From: Thermomonospora echinospora
Lineage (GTDB): Bacteria; Actinomycetota; Actinomycetes; Streptosporangiales; Streptosporangiaceae
NCBI RefSeq assembly: GCF_900108175.1
Contig: NZ_FNVO01000027.1
Coordinates: 1 to 64,000, forward strand
Direction of reading: 5' to 3'
DNA: 64,000 nt
Below the pieces are notes generated by a model. The model was not told the origin of the DNA, did no database searches, and saw only the letters and a list, made by a program, of their open reading frames with translations. The stretch's first letter is position 1, and each line of letters starts with the position of its first letter. The translations under genes were made by a program, and so were the position numbers. Positions 1-6,448 of this stretch are shown here, piece by piece.

Positions 1-1177
1 GGGTGGCGCCGGTGACGATCAGCTTGGCGATCAGGGAGTCGAACTCCTGCGGGACGGTGTGGCCCTCCTCATACCCGGAGTCCAGCCGCACCCCGGGACC
101 GGACGGCGGGCGCCAGGCCGACAGGGTGCCGACCGCCGGTAGGAAGCCCCGGCCCGCGTCCTCGGCGTTGATCCGGAACTCGATGGAGTGGCCGCGCATC
201 GGCGGGTCGCCGTAGCCGAGCTCCTCACCGTCGGCGATCCGGAACATCTCCCGGACCAGGTCGATGCCGGTGACCTCCTCGGTCACCGGGTGCTCGACCT
301 GCAGCCGGGTGTTGACCTCCAGGAACGAGATCGTCCCGTCCTGGCCCACCAGGAACTCACACGTACCCGCGCCCACATAGCCGGCCTCCTTGAGGATGGC
401 CTTGGAGGAGCCGTACAGCAGCGCGACCTGCTCATCGGTCAAGAACGGCGCCGGGGCCTCCTCGACCAGCTTCTGGTGGCGGCGCTGCAACGAGCAGTCG
501 CGGGTGGAGACCACCACCACGTTGCCGTGCCGGTCGGCCAGGCACTGGGTCTCCACGTGCCGAGGCCGGTCCAGGTAGCGCTCAACGAAGCACTCGCCGC
601 GGCCGAAGGCGGCCACCGCCTCGCGCACCGCCGACTCGTACAGCTCGGGGACCTCCTCCAGGGTGCGGGCGACCTTCAGGCCCCGCCCGCCGCCGCCGTA
701 GGCGGCCTTGATGGCGATGGGCAGCCCGTGCTCGCGGGCGAAGGCCACCACCTCCTCGGCCCCGGCCACCGGATCCTTGGTGCCGGCCACCAGCGGGGCG
801 CCCACCTTCTGCGCGATGTGCCGGGCCTGCACCTTGTCGCCCAGCGCCGTGATCGCCGCCGGCGGCGGACCGATCCAGGTCAGCCCGGCGGCCTGCACCG
901 CGGCCGCGAAGTCGGCGTTTTCGGCCAGGAAGCCGTAGCCGGGGTGCACCGCGTCCGCACCGGCCTCCGCCGCGATCTTCAAGATCTTGTCGATGTCCAG
1001 GTAGCTGTCGGCGGCCGTCCGGCCGCCCAGCGCGTACGCCTCGTCCGCGACCCGCACGTGCAGCGCGTCCAGATCCGGTTCGGCGTACACCGCCACGCTG
1101 GCCAGGCCGGCGTCGCGGCAGGCGCGAGCGATGCGTACGGCGATCTCGCCGCGGTTGGCGATCAGGACTTTGCGCAC
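1..1177 (-). CDS. accA: Acetyl/propionyl-CoA carboxylase alpha subunit, biotin carboxylase domain (5' part; truncated by window edge)
   Basis: Biotin carboxylase: ATP-dependent carboxylation of biotin on the carrier domain, feeding an acyl-CoA carboxyltransferase. The frame stays open from GTG at 1177 to base 1 (about 392 codons). It opens [18 protein letters not shown], then [13 protein letters not shown] near residue 80, the ATP-grasp glycine loop GGGGRG near 160, and later [12 protein letters not shown] and [17 protein letters not shown], all hallmarks of the family. A GGAGG-type ribosome site (CGGGAGGAGACGTAG) precedes the GTG. The biotinyl domain usual in actinobacterial alpha subunits would lie beyond the edge. 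Likely partners are the beta and epsilon subunits at 35.3-37.2 kb on the same strand. Identity is certain; preferred substrate (acetyl or propionyl) is not. Confidence 0.96.
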   Translation of the reverse strand, partial: MRKVLIANRGEIAVRIARACRDAGLASVAVYAEPDLDALHVRVADEAYALGGRTAADSYLDIDKILKIAAEAGADAVHPGYGFLAENADFAAAVQAAGLTWIGPPPAAITALGDKVQARHIAQKVGAPLVAGTKDPVAGAEEVVAFAREHGLPIAIKAAYGGGGRGLKVARTLEEVPELYESAVREAVAAFGRGECFVERYLDRPRHVETQCLADRHGNVVVVSTRDCSLQRRHQKLVEEAPAPFLTDEQVALLYGSSKAILKEAGYVGAGTCEFLVGQDGTISFLEVNTRLQVEHPVTEEVTGIDLVREMFRIADGEELGYGDPPMRGHSIEFRINAEDAGRGFLPAVGTLSAWRPPSGPGVRLDSGYEEGHTVPQEFDSLIAKLIVTGAT

Positions 1178-1589
1178 CTACGTCTCCTCCCGAGGTGCCG
1201 CTCCCTGTGCGGACCCCCTTTGACCGGCGGCTCCGTGCCGGACCGGCTGGCTTCACAAACCTGCTCGGCAGTCTAGATAACCGCTCGGCGGGACTTTCGT
1301 AAGCCCCCGCTTTCCCGGGCTTTGCCCTGCTCTGGGGCGGGCTTGACCACCTGGTCACGAAGATTTGCGGGCACCGTGGCCCCCGGCCGTGGCCGTTGGG
1401 CGGCCCAATGGTACGGGTGGGGCCCGCGATGGCCGTGTATCTTCCGTCTTGACCAGCATGTGACCGTCCGGTTCGGGACGCCCCGCCGGGCGCCACAGGC
1501 CATGGCCGTTCTCCGGGACAGCCGTGGACCGCAACGCCGCAACGCCGCAACATCGGAGCGCCGCGCACGCGACCGTGGGAGCTTGTCTG
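1178..1589. other. Intergenic gap between divergent genes
   Basis: A 412-bp gap between the biotin carboxylase gene (leftward) and the lipoprotein gene (rightward). Apart from the candidate leftward promoter at 1274-1302, no gene, RNA or convincing repeat is seen. Open frames crossing it have no ribosome site or family resemblance. Confidence 0.6.
1274..1302 (-). promoter_or_regulatory. Candidate promoter of the biotin carboxylase gene
   Basis: Read on the minus strand, TTACGA (1297-1302) and TATCTA (1274-1279) are separated by exactly 17 bp, giving -35 and -10 elements in a very GC-rich gap. Transcription would start near 1267, with a leader of about 90 bases before the GTG at 1177. Seen in sequence; promoter activity is inferred. 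Confidence 0.5.
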
Positions 1590-2312
1590 ATGGTTCGCCG
1601 CCGCACTCGTCTGGCCGGCCTGGCCGCCGTGCTGATGGCCGGCTGTGCCCTGCTGCCCTCCTCCACCGCCCGTCCCGGCGGCCCCGTCTCGGTGGACGAG
1701 GAGACCGCACAGCAGTTGACCGCCGCCGCCCGCACCATGCTGGAACGCCGCACCGAGGCCCTTGTCCAGCAGTCCCGCACCCGGTCGCTGCCCGCGGAGG
1801 TGCTGGGCGTGCGGATCTCGCCCCGGCTGGTCCGCGAGCAGCAGGAGGCGCTGCGCCGGCTGGAGACCCGCAACCGGGCACCGGTGGCGGGCGGCCCGCC
1901 GTTCACGGCGGCGCGCACCCGGCTGACGGTGGCCGCCGCCGTGCGCGACGGCGACCGGATCATCCTGGACGCCACCGAGTACACCGAGATGGAGTACGCC
2001 ACCCCGGCCGGTGAGCGGGCGATGACCCAGCAGGTTCGCCGGCGCTTTGAGTTCTCGGCCGAGGGCGGCCGGTTCGTCCTGGTCGACGAGCACGTGGTCG
2101 ACCCGGACGCCAGCCCCATCAACGACCCGGACGGGCCGCCCCCGGCCCCGCCCGCCCCGCCGGAGCCGTCCTCGCCGCCGCAGACGCCGCCCTCCCCGTC
2201 GCCGGAGACCTCTCCGCCCGCCCCGTCCCCGGCCGTCTCTCCGTCGGTCCACGTGGACCCGGCCGTTCCGGAGCCCGGCCAGGCCGGGCGGGTGACGAAT
2301 CTGTCACGTTGA
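1590..2312 (+). CDS. Secreted lipoprotein with proline-rich C-terminus, function unknown
   Basis: A 240-residue protein. The start MVRRRTRLAGLAAVLMAGC gives a charged n-region, a short hydrophobic core and the lipobox LMAGC, so it should be lipid-anchored outside the membrane. The longer frame from 1524 would bury this signal, which is why ATG 1590 is chosen. The middle (residues about 35-180) is a mixed alpha/beta region with no motif I recognise. The last 60 residues are Pro/Ser-rich (PPAPPAPPEPSSPPQTPPSPS), typical of a wall-spanning linker. It lies 133 bp before the WXG100 gene on the same strand and could be co-transcribed. Not recognised beyond lipoprotein. Confidence 0.8.
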   Translation: MVRRRTRLAGLAAVLMAGCALLPSSTARPGGPVSVDEETAQQLTAAARTMLERRTEALVQQSRTRSLPAEVLGVRISPRLVREQQEALRRLETRNRAPVAGGPPFTAARTRLTVAAAVRDGDRIILDATEYTEMEYATPAGERAMTQQVRRRFEFSAEGGRFVLVDEHVVDPDASPINDPDGPPPAPPAPPEPSSPPQTPPSPSPETSPPAPSPAVSPSVHVDPAVPEPGQAGRVTNLSR

Positions 2313-2445
2313 GGTCATGTCCGGAAGCGGCCAGACGCCTCTGCCGGGGCGGGTCGGCCGGACCCGATCGGCCGAACGCCTTCCACTGGTGCCGATCATG
2401 CGGGTAAATGGTGATGTCACCGGTGCCGATGAAAGGAACGGGTCG

Positions 2446-2715
2446 ATGAGCGACAAGCGGGGCGCCAACATCGCGGCGCTGGAGGACCTCTCCCGGATGT
2501 TCAGCAAGCACTCCAGGAATCTGGACGCGCTGATCAAGGACCTCAACGGGCGCACGGTGAGCAGCACCGAGATCTGGTGGGGGCCCAGCGCCGACCGCTT
2601 CCGCAGCGCCTGGCAGGAGGCCAGGACCGCCTTCGAGCGGATGGCCATGGCCCTGGAGGAGGGCGGCCAGGACATCAAGCGCTCCCAGCAGAACATCGAG
2701 GCCGCCACCCGCTGA
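2446..2715 (+). CDS. WXG100 family type VII secretion substrate (ESAT-6-like)
   Basis: An 89-residue protein of WXG100 length: two predicted helices flanking a turn containing W44-W45-G46 (IWWGPSAD). Family members are small helical-hairpin proteins exported as dimers by EccC-driven type VII secretion. ATG 2446 is chosen because AAAGGAA sits just upstream and it gives the family length; the longer frame from 2317 would add a non-homologous tail. No C-terminal YxxxD/E export signal is visible (the end reads DIKRSQQNIEAATR), so a partner carrying the signal may be needed. The only EccC in the window starts at 13080 on the other strand. Confidence 0.85.
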   Translation: MSDKRGANIAALEDLSRMFSKHSRNLDALIKDLNGRTVSSTEIWWGPSADRFRSAWQEARTAFERMAMALEEGGQDIKRSQQNIEAATR

Positions 2716-2745
2716 CGGCTCCGGGGACCCGCGGGTCCCGGCCGT
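2715..2745 (+). terminator. GC-rich hairpin after the WXG100 gene
   Basis: Starts at the last base of the stop codon. ACGGC (2715-2719) pairs with GCCGT (2741-2745) around a perfect 16-bp palindrome at 2724-2739 (GGGACCCGCGGGTCCC). No T-run follows, as is common for actinobacterial terminators. It lies between convergent genes and could act on both strands. Confidence 0.55.
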
Positions 2746-2818
2746 CTCCGAAGCCGGGACCCGCGGCCTCCCCTCGCCCCGTACGCCCGCCGCGCGGACA
2801 CCGCGCCGCCGATCGCGG

Positions 2819-3334
2819 TCAGGCGCGGTCAGGGGTGGCCGCGACGCCTTCCGGGCCTCCCGGGACTCCCGGCGCGCTCGCCGGGACGTCGAGGAGCTTG
2901 CCCAGGTGGATGCTGTTCGGGGAGCAGGAGTAGTAGCCGAAGGCCGGTACGTCGGTGTAGCCCGCCGACCGGTACAGCGCCACCGCCTCAGGCTGCTGCG
3001 TGCCGGTCTCCAGGATGACGCGGCGGTGTCCGGCCGCACGGGCGGTCCGCTCGATCTCGGCCAGCAGGCTCCGGGCGTACCCGTTGCCGCGCGCCGCCGG
3101 GGCCACGTACATCCGCTTCAGCTCGGCGTCCTGTCCGTGCGAGCGCCAGCCGCCGCACACCACCGGCACGCCGTCCACATAGCCGACCAGGAACAGCCCA
3201 CTCGGCGGAGTGAATTCGGAAGGGGCCACGGGCGTCTCGTCCGGGCCGCCGTACCGCACCACCATCTCCTGCTGGGCCTCACCGATCAGTCGGGCGGCGT
3301 CGGGATGGTCATAGCCCACGACTTCGATGCGCAT
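2819..3334 (-). CDS. GNAT family N-acetyltransferase
   Basis: A 171-residue acetyl-CoA-dependent acyltransferase. The core shows the GNAT beta4-alpha3 signature LKRMYVAPAARGNGYARSLL, with RGNGYA as the pyrophosphate-binding loop, then AEIERTARAAGHRRVILETG and the C-terminal ALYRSAGYTDVPAFGYY. The acceptor cannot be told from sequence. ATG 3334 (MRIEVVGYD) is preferred to the upstream start, which adds six residues lacking family character. The C-terminal tail after residue 150 is low complexity (PASAPGVPGGPEG). Monocistronic, convergent with the WXG100 gene. Confidence 0.88.
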   Translation of the reverse strand: MRIEVVGYDHPDAARLIGEAQQEMVVRYGGPDETPVAPSEFTPPSGLFLVGYVDGVPVVCGGWRSHGQDAELKRMYVAPAARGNGYARSLLAEIERTARAAGHRRVILETGTQQPEAVALYRSAGYTDVPAFGYYSCSPNSIHLGKLLDVPASAPGVPGGPEGVAATPDRA

Positions 3335-3666
3335 GGCCCAATGCTGGCCCACGCCGGCCCGTGCCCGCGACTCGGTTCACGGGCGGTCCGGGGCGGGGCC
3401 CGTCCCGGCACCTGGCAGGAGGCCCGGCGGCGCGGCCGTGAGCTCACGGAGCCGGCCGACCGGCCGGAAAGCCGGTGTTCTTTTTCCGGTGGCCGGCGCC
3501 TCGTCTCGCCCGCGCGGACGGGGCGCTCGTTCCGCCGGTGTGCCGTACGTCCTGTGTGTGATCTGTGTGCGGTGCGTTATGCGGGGCATTCACCGGACGA
3601 AGAGCCTGGCTGCGCAGCGGGGGCATCGTCGCATCCGCCCGCTGCGGTGACGGAGGGAAGGGCCAC
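3335..3666 (+). other. Divergent intergenic gap with an intrinsic-terminator-like hairpin
   Basis: A 332-bp gap. At 3459-3485 it holds ACCGGC, loop CGGAAA, GCCGGT, then GTTCTTTTTCC: a 6-bp stem followed by a T-rich run on the plus strand. No gene upstream reads toward it, so it could be a leader attenuator for the gene at 3667 or stop pervasive transcription. No other feature is seen. Confidence 0.4.
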
Positions 3667-4152
3667 ATGACGACGCCACCTTTGAACAGGACCCTGCTGA
3701 CCACGGAGCCCATCGCTACCTTCACCAGTTACGCCGATGCCCAGCAGGCCGTCGACCGGCTGTCCGACCTGCACTTCCCCGTCGAACGGACGGTGATCGT
3801 GGGAGTGGACCTGCGGATGGTCGAGCAGGTCCTCGGCCGGCTCACCGTGCTGCGCGCGGCCGGCGCGGGCGCCGCGTCGGGCGCCTGGTTCGGCCTGCTC
3901 ATCGGCCTGTTCTTCGCGATCTTCACGCCGGGCCGGCTGTCCTCGGTCGGGGTGATCCTGGCCGGGCTGGTCTGGGGCGTCGTCGCCGGGGCGCTGTTCG
4001 GGGCGGTGTCGCACGCCCTCACCGGCGGGCGGCGCGACTTCGTCTCCAGGAGTTCGTTCGTGGCGGCGACCTATGAGGTGCGGGCCGAGGCCGAGTACGC
4101 GGCACGGGCCAGGGAGATGCTGGAGAGCGGCACCGACGCCCGGACCGGCTGA
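3667..4152 (+). CDS. General stress protein 17M-like membrane protein
   Basis: A 161-residue protein. The N-terminus EPIATFTSYADAQQAVDRLSD resembles the GSP-17M (YflT) fold found in actinobacterial stress proteins. It is followed by a Gly/Ala-rich hydrophobic hairpin (GAGAASGAWFGLLIGLFFAIF and VILAGLVWGVVAGALFGAV) and a second short soluble segment (YEVRAEAEYAARAREML). Start ATG 3667 has GGAGGGAA upstream. A perfect hairpin follows the stop. Function is unknown; proteins of this type are usually stress-induced. Stand-alone gene. Confidence 0.75.
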   Translation: MTTPPLNRTLLTTEPIATFTSYADAQQAVDRLSDLHFPVERTVIVGVDLRMVEQVLGRLTVLRAAGAGAASGAWFGLLIGLFFAIFTPGRLSSVGVILAGLVWGVVAGALFGAVSHALTGGRRDFVSRSSFVAATYEVRAEAEYAARAREMLESGTDARTG

Positions 4153-4157
4153 ACGGA

Positions 4158-4189
4158 CGTCCGGGCGGCGGGGGTCAGCCGCCCGGACG
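4158..4189 (+). terminator. Perfect 12-bp hairpin terminator
   Basis: CGTCCGGGCGGC (4158-4169) and GCCGCCCGGACG (4178-4189) are perfect complements with an 8-base loop, beginning 6 bp after the stop of the stress-protein gene. No T-run. Placement between convergent genes supports a terminator. Confidence 0.7.
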
Positions 4190-4411
4190 GGCGGCCTCCA
4201 GGGCGAGCCCGGCCGCCGGCAGCGGCCCGTGACCGCGCGGGGGCGGCTTGTGGAGCAGGGGGCATCGCCGGCGTCGCGCACGTGGGGCCGACGCCGGCGT
4301 CCCGTCGTCCTTGCGGGCGGCTTCGGGGTCGCATCCGATAGCCGGGTACGGGCTTACCGTCGGGTCGTGGAGCCGGGCGGGAGCCGGGCGGGCCCGCTCC
4401 GGGTCCGTGGC

Positions 4412-4660
4412 TCAGGAGCCGGACGACGGGTCGGCCAGGGCGTCCCGGGCCACCCGCGGCTTGTCCAGGACCACGTCGGACATGATGCCGACCGCCAGTC
4501 CGAGCACGCCGCTCACCGCCACGATCACGACGCCCGCCCAGAACATCATCCAGTTCGGGCCGATGCACAGGGCGACCCCTCCGACGATGAACCCGGTCAT
4601 GCTGATCGTGAAGACCAGCCACGAACTGGGCCGTCCGCCATGGGAACCGGAACCGGACAT
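4412..4660 (-). CDS. HGxxPAAW-type small membrane protein
   Basis: An 82-residue protein with the signature HGGRPSSW at residues 7-14, equivalent to the HGxxPAAW motif of a family of small actinobacterial membrane proteins. Two hydrophobic segments follow (about 16-36 and 40-62) and then a charged tail. Family function is unknown. The start MSGSGSHGG has AGGAGG immediately upstream on the minus strand (GATAGGAGGCTCA). It is monocistronic, convergent with the stress-protein gene. Confidence 0.75.
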   Translation of the reverse strand: MSGSGSHGGRPSSWLVFTISMTGFIVGGVALCIGPNWMMFWAGVVIVAVSGVLGLAVGIMSDVVLDKPRVARDALADPSSGS

Positions 4661-4860
4661 TGAGCCTCCTATCGGGGCGCCGTCCGGCGCCCAGTGCGGT
4701 ACCGAGACCGAGTCCTGGATGGTCGCGGGGCCGCGGCCCGGTCATGCGCGCCCCTCGGACGGCGGCTCGGTGGGGGTTGTTCAGGCACTACAGGTATCAG
4801 GTGCCCGCCGAGGTCACGCCACCGAGTCCGGCGTATCGTCCCCGGCTGAGGCGGATGGGA

Positions 4861-5067
4861 CTAGTGCAGCCCCATGATGCCGAAGACGACCAGGGCGATC
4901 ACGTGCGCGAGCACGGTGACGACCGTCAGCGCGATGAAGACGTACTTCGCGGTGGGGTGGTCGAAGTACTTGCCCTGGGCGGGCTTGCGCGCTTCCTGCT
5001 CCGCCTGCCGCTGGGCGAGCTGCTGTTCGAGCGGCTGGAACCCGAACGGTTTCTTGAAGGCGGCCAT
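4861..5067 (-). CDS. Small single-pass membrane protein, divergent from the OhrR-like regulator
   Basis: A 68-residue protein. MAAFKKPFGFQPLEQQLAQ starts a charged, probably helical cytoplasmic part; one long hydrophobic segment follows (about residues 43-65, VFIALTVVTVLAHVIALVVF). ATG 5067 is chosen because GGGGAGACG lies just before it; the longer frame from 5127 would run through the putative OhrR operators. Not recognised as a described family. Head-to-head arrangement with the MarR/OhrR gene suggests it is a target of that regulator. Confidence 0.7.
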   Translation of the reverse strand: MAAFKKPFGFQPLEQQLAQRQAEQEARKPAQGKYFDHPTAKYVFIALTVVTVLAHVIALVVFGIMGLH

Positions 5068-5101
5068 GAACGTCTCCCCGGGGCGTTGGAGACCCCTATG
5101 C

Positions 5102-5127
5102 TTGGTGTGCAAACCATTGGTGTACAA
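5102..5127. promoter_or_regulatory. Tandem operator-like sites for the OhrR-type regulator
   Basis: Two near-identical 11-mers, TTGGTGTGCAA (5102-5112) and TTGGTGTACAA (5117-5127), lie 15 bp apart in the 96-bp divergent region. Each reads TTG-N5-CAA, so each is itself a small inverted repeat. Position and dyad fit binding by the adjacent MarR regulator; occupancy is inferred. Confidence 0.5.
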
Positions 5128-5163
5128 GATAGCTCATGGCGAACAGAGGGCGGAGACTGCCCG

Positions 5164-5634
5164 GTGAGTGACCTGCGTGACATCCCCGATCCATTGGCCC
5201 TGGAGAGCCAGGTGTGCTTCGCGCTGGCGGTGGCCTCGCGCAGCGTCCTGGCGGTCTACCGGCCCCTGCTGGAGCCGATGGGGCTGACCCACCCGCAGTA
5301 CCTGGTGATGCTCGCGCTGTGGCAGCACCACCAGGTCTCGGTCAAGGAGCTCAGCGGACTGCTCCAGCTCGACGCCGGCACCCTGTCCCCGCTGCTGAAG
5401 CGCCTGGAGGCCGCCGGCCTGGTGCGCCGCGAGCGCGACAGCCGCGACGAACGGATGCTCTGCGTCACCCTCACCGCGGCCGGCCGGGACCTGCGCGCCC
5501 AGGCCGAGAAGATCCCCGCCGCGATCCTCGACCGCCTCGGCATGGAGCTCGGCGAACTGCAGGCCCTCCACCAGTCCCTGACCCGCCTGATCACCGCCGC
5601 CCACCAGGCCGCCTCCACCGACCCCCGCGCCTGA
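5164..5634 (+). CDS. ohrR: OhrR-like MarR family redox regulator
   Basis: A 156-residue winged-helix repressor. It tracks Bacillus OhrR closely: LESQVCFALAVASR places a cysteine at residue 18, where OhrR has its peroxide-sensing Cys15; then YRPLLEPMGLTHPQYLVMLALW, the recognition helix LDAGTLSPLLKRLEAAGLV and wing RERDSRDERML. Such proteins derepress on oxidation by organic hydroperoxides. GTG 5164 is used because upstream frames enter the divergent operators. No Ohr peroxidase gene is in the window; the divergent small membrane protein is the only obvious partner. Confident family, inferred signal. Confidence 0.85.
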   Translation: MSDLRDIPDPLALESQVCFALAVASRSVLAVYRPLLEPMGLTHPQYLVMLALWQHHQVSVKELSGLLQLDAGTLSPLLKRLEAAGLVRRERDSRDERMLCVTLTAAGRDLRAQAEKIPAAILDRLGMELGELQALHQSLTRLITAAHQAASTDPRA

Positions 5635-5724
5635 TCCCGCCCCGGGTCGTACGAGAGCAGGAGACGGGTTCATCCATGCGGGGGAGTCGGGGCGGTGACG
5701 CGGGTCCTTAACGTGGGGCCGTTG

Positions 5725-5746
5725 CCTCCCCGGACATCCGGGGAGG
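5725..5746 (+). terminator. Perfect 10-bp inverted repeat between ohrR and the GNAT gene
   Basis: CCTCCCCGGA (5725-5734) and TCCGGGGAGG (5737-5746) are perfect complements separated by CA. It lies 90 bp after ohrR and 22 bp before the next start, so it may end ohrR transcription or form in the leader of the acetyltransferase mRNA. Confidence 0.45.
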
Positions 5747-5768
5747 GGCGTGATCCTTGGAGGTGCGC

Positions 5769-6419
5769 ATGGTCGAGCGGCCCGAGCGGCCCGAGCGGAA
5801 GGCCTCCGTGCCGGCTGTGCGGGAGGCCGGCGTGGCCGATGTGCCGGTGCTCTCGCGCGTGCTGGCCCGCGCCTTCGACGACGATCCGGTCTGGCGGTGG
5901 ATGTTCCCCGGCCCACGGGTGCGCCTGGACCGCATGGCCGGGCTGTTCTCCATCGAACTGCGGCACGTTCACCTGCCGCTCGGCGCCACCGAGGTCGCCG
6001 GACGCGGCGGCCGGATCGAGGCCGGGGCCATGTGGGATCCGCCCGGCCGCTGGCGGACCCCACTTCCGGTGCTGATCCGCCAGTTCGTCCCGTTGGCGCG
6101 GCTGTTCGGGACCCGTACGGTCCCGGTGCTCCGCACGCTGACGGCGATCGAGAAGCAGCACCCGGCCGAGCCTCACTGGTACCTGTCGGTGATCGGCACC
6201 GACCCGGCCGCCCAGGGCAACGGGCTCGGCGGCAGGCTGCTGGAGTCCCGGCTCTCCCGGTGCGACGAGGAGGGGCTGCCCGCCTACCTGGAGTCGTCGA
6301 AGGAGAGCAACGTCCCCTTCTACGAGAAGTACGGCTTCAGGGTGACCCGGACGATCCGGCCTCCCGGCGGCTGCCCTCCGGTCTGGGCCATGTGGCGCGA
6401 CCCCGGCGCGTCGGGCTGA
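5769..6419 (+). CDS. GNAT family N-acetyltransferase
   Basis: A 216-residue protein of the larger GNAT type. Order: VREAGVADVPVLSRVLARAFDDDPVWRW motif at the N-terminus, hydrophobic middle, then the acetyl-CoA loop GTDPAAQGNGLGGRLLESRL, and ESSKESNVPFYEKYGFRV near the C-terminus. ATG 5769 is preferred over TTG 5757 because GGAGG (5759-5763) sits at normal distance. The substrate is unknown. It ends 29 bp from the convergent beta-propeller gene. Confidence 0.85.
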   Translation: MVERPERPERKASVPAVREAGVADVPVLSRVLARAFDDDPVWRWMFPGPRVRLDRMAGLFSIELRHVHLPLGATEVAGRGGRIEAGAMWDPPGRWRTPLPVLIRQFVPLARLFGTRTVPVLRTLTAIEKQHPAEPHWYLSVIGTDPAAQGNGLGGRLLESRLSRCDEEGLPAYLESSKESNVPFYEKYGFRVTRTIRPPGGCPPVWAMWRDPGASG

Positions 6420-6448
6420 GCGACGACGGCCCGCCGGGCGGCGTCTCG

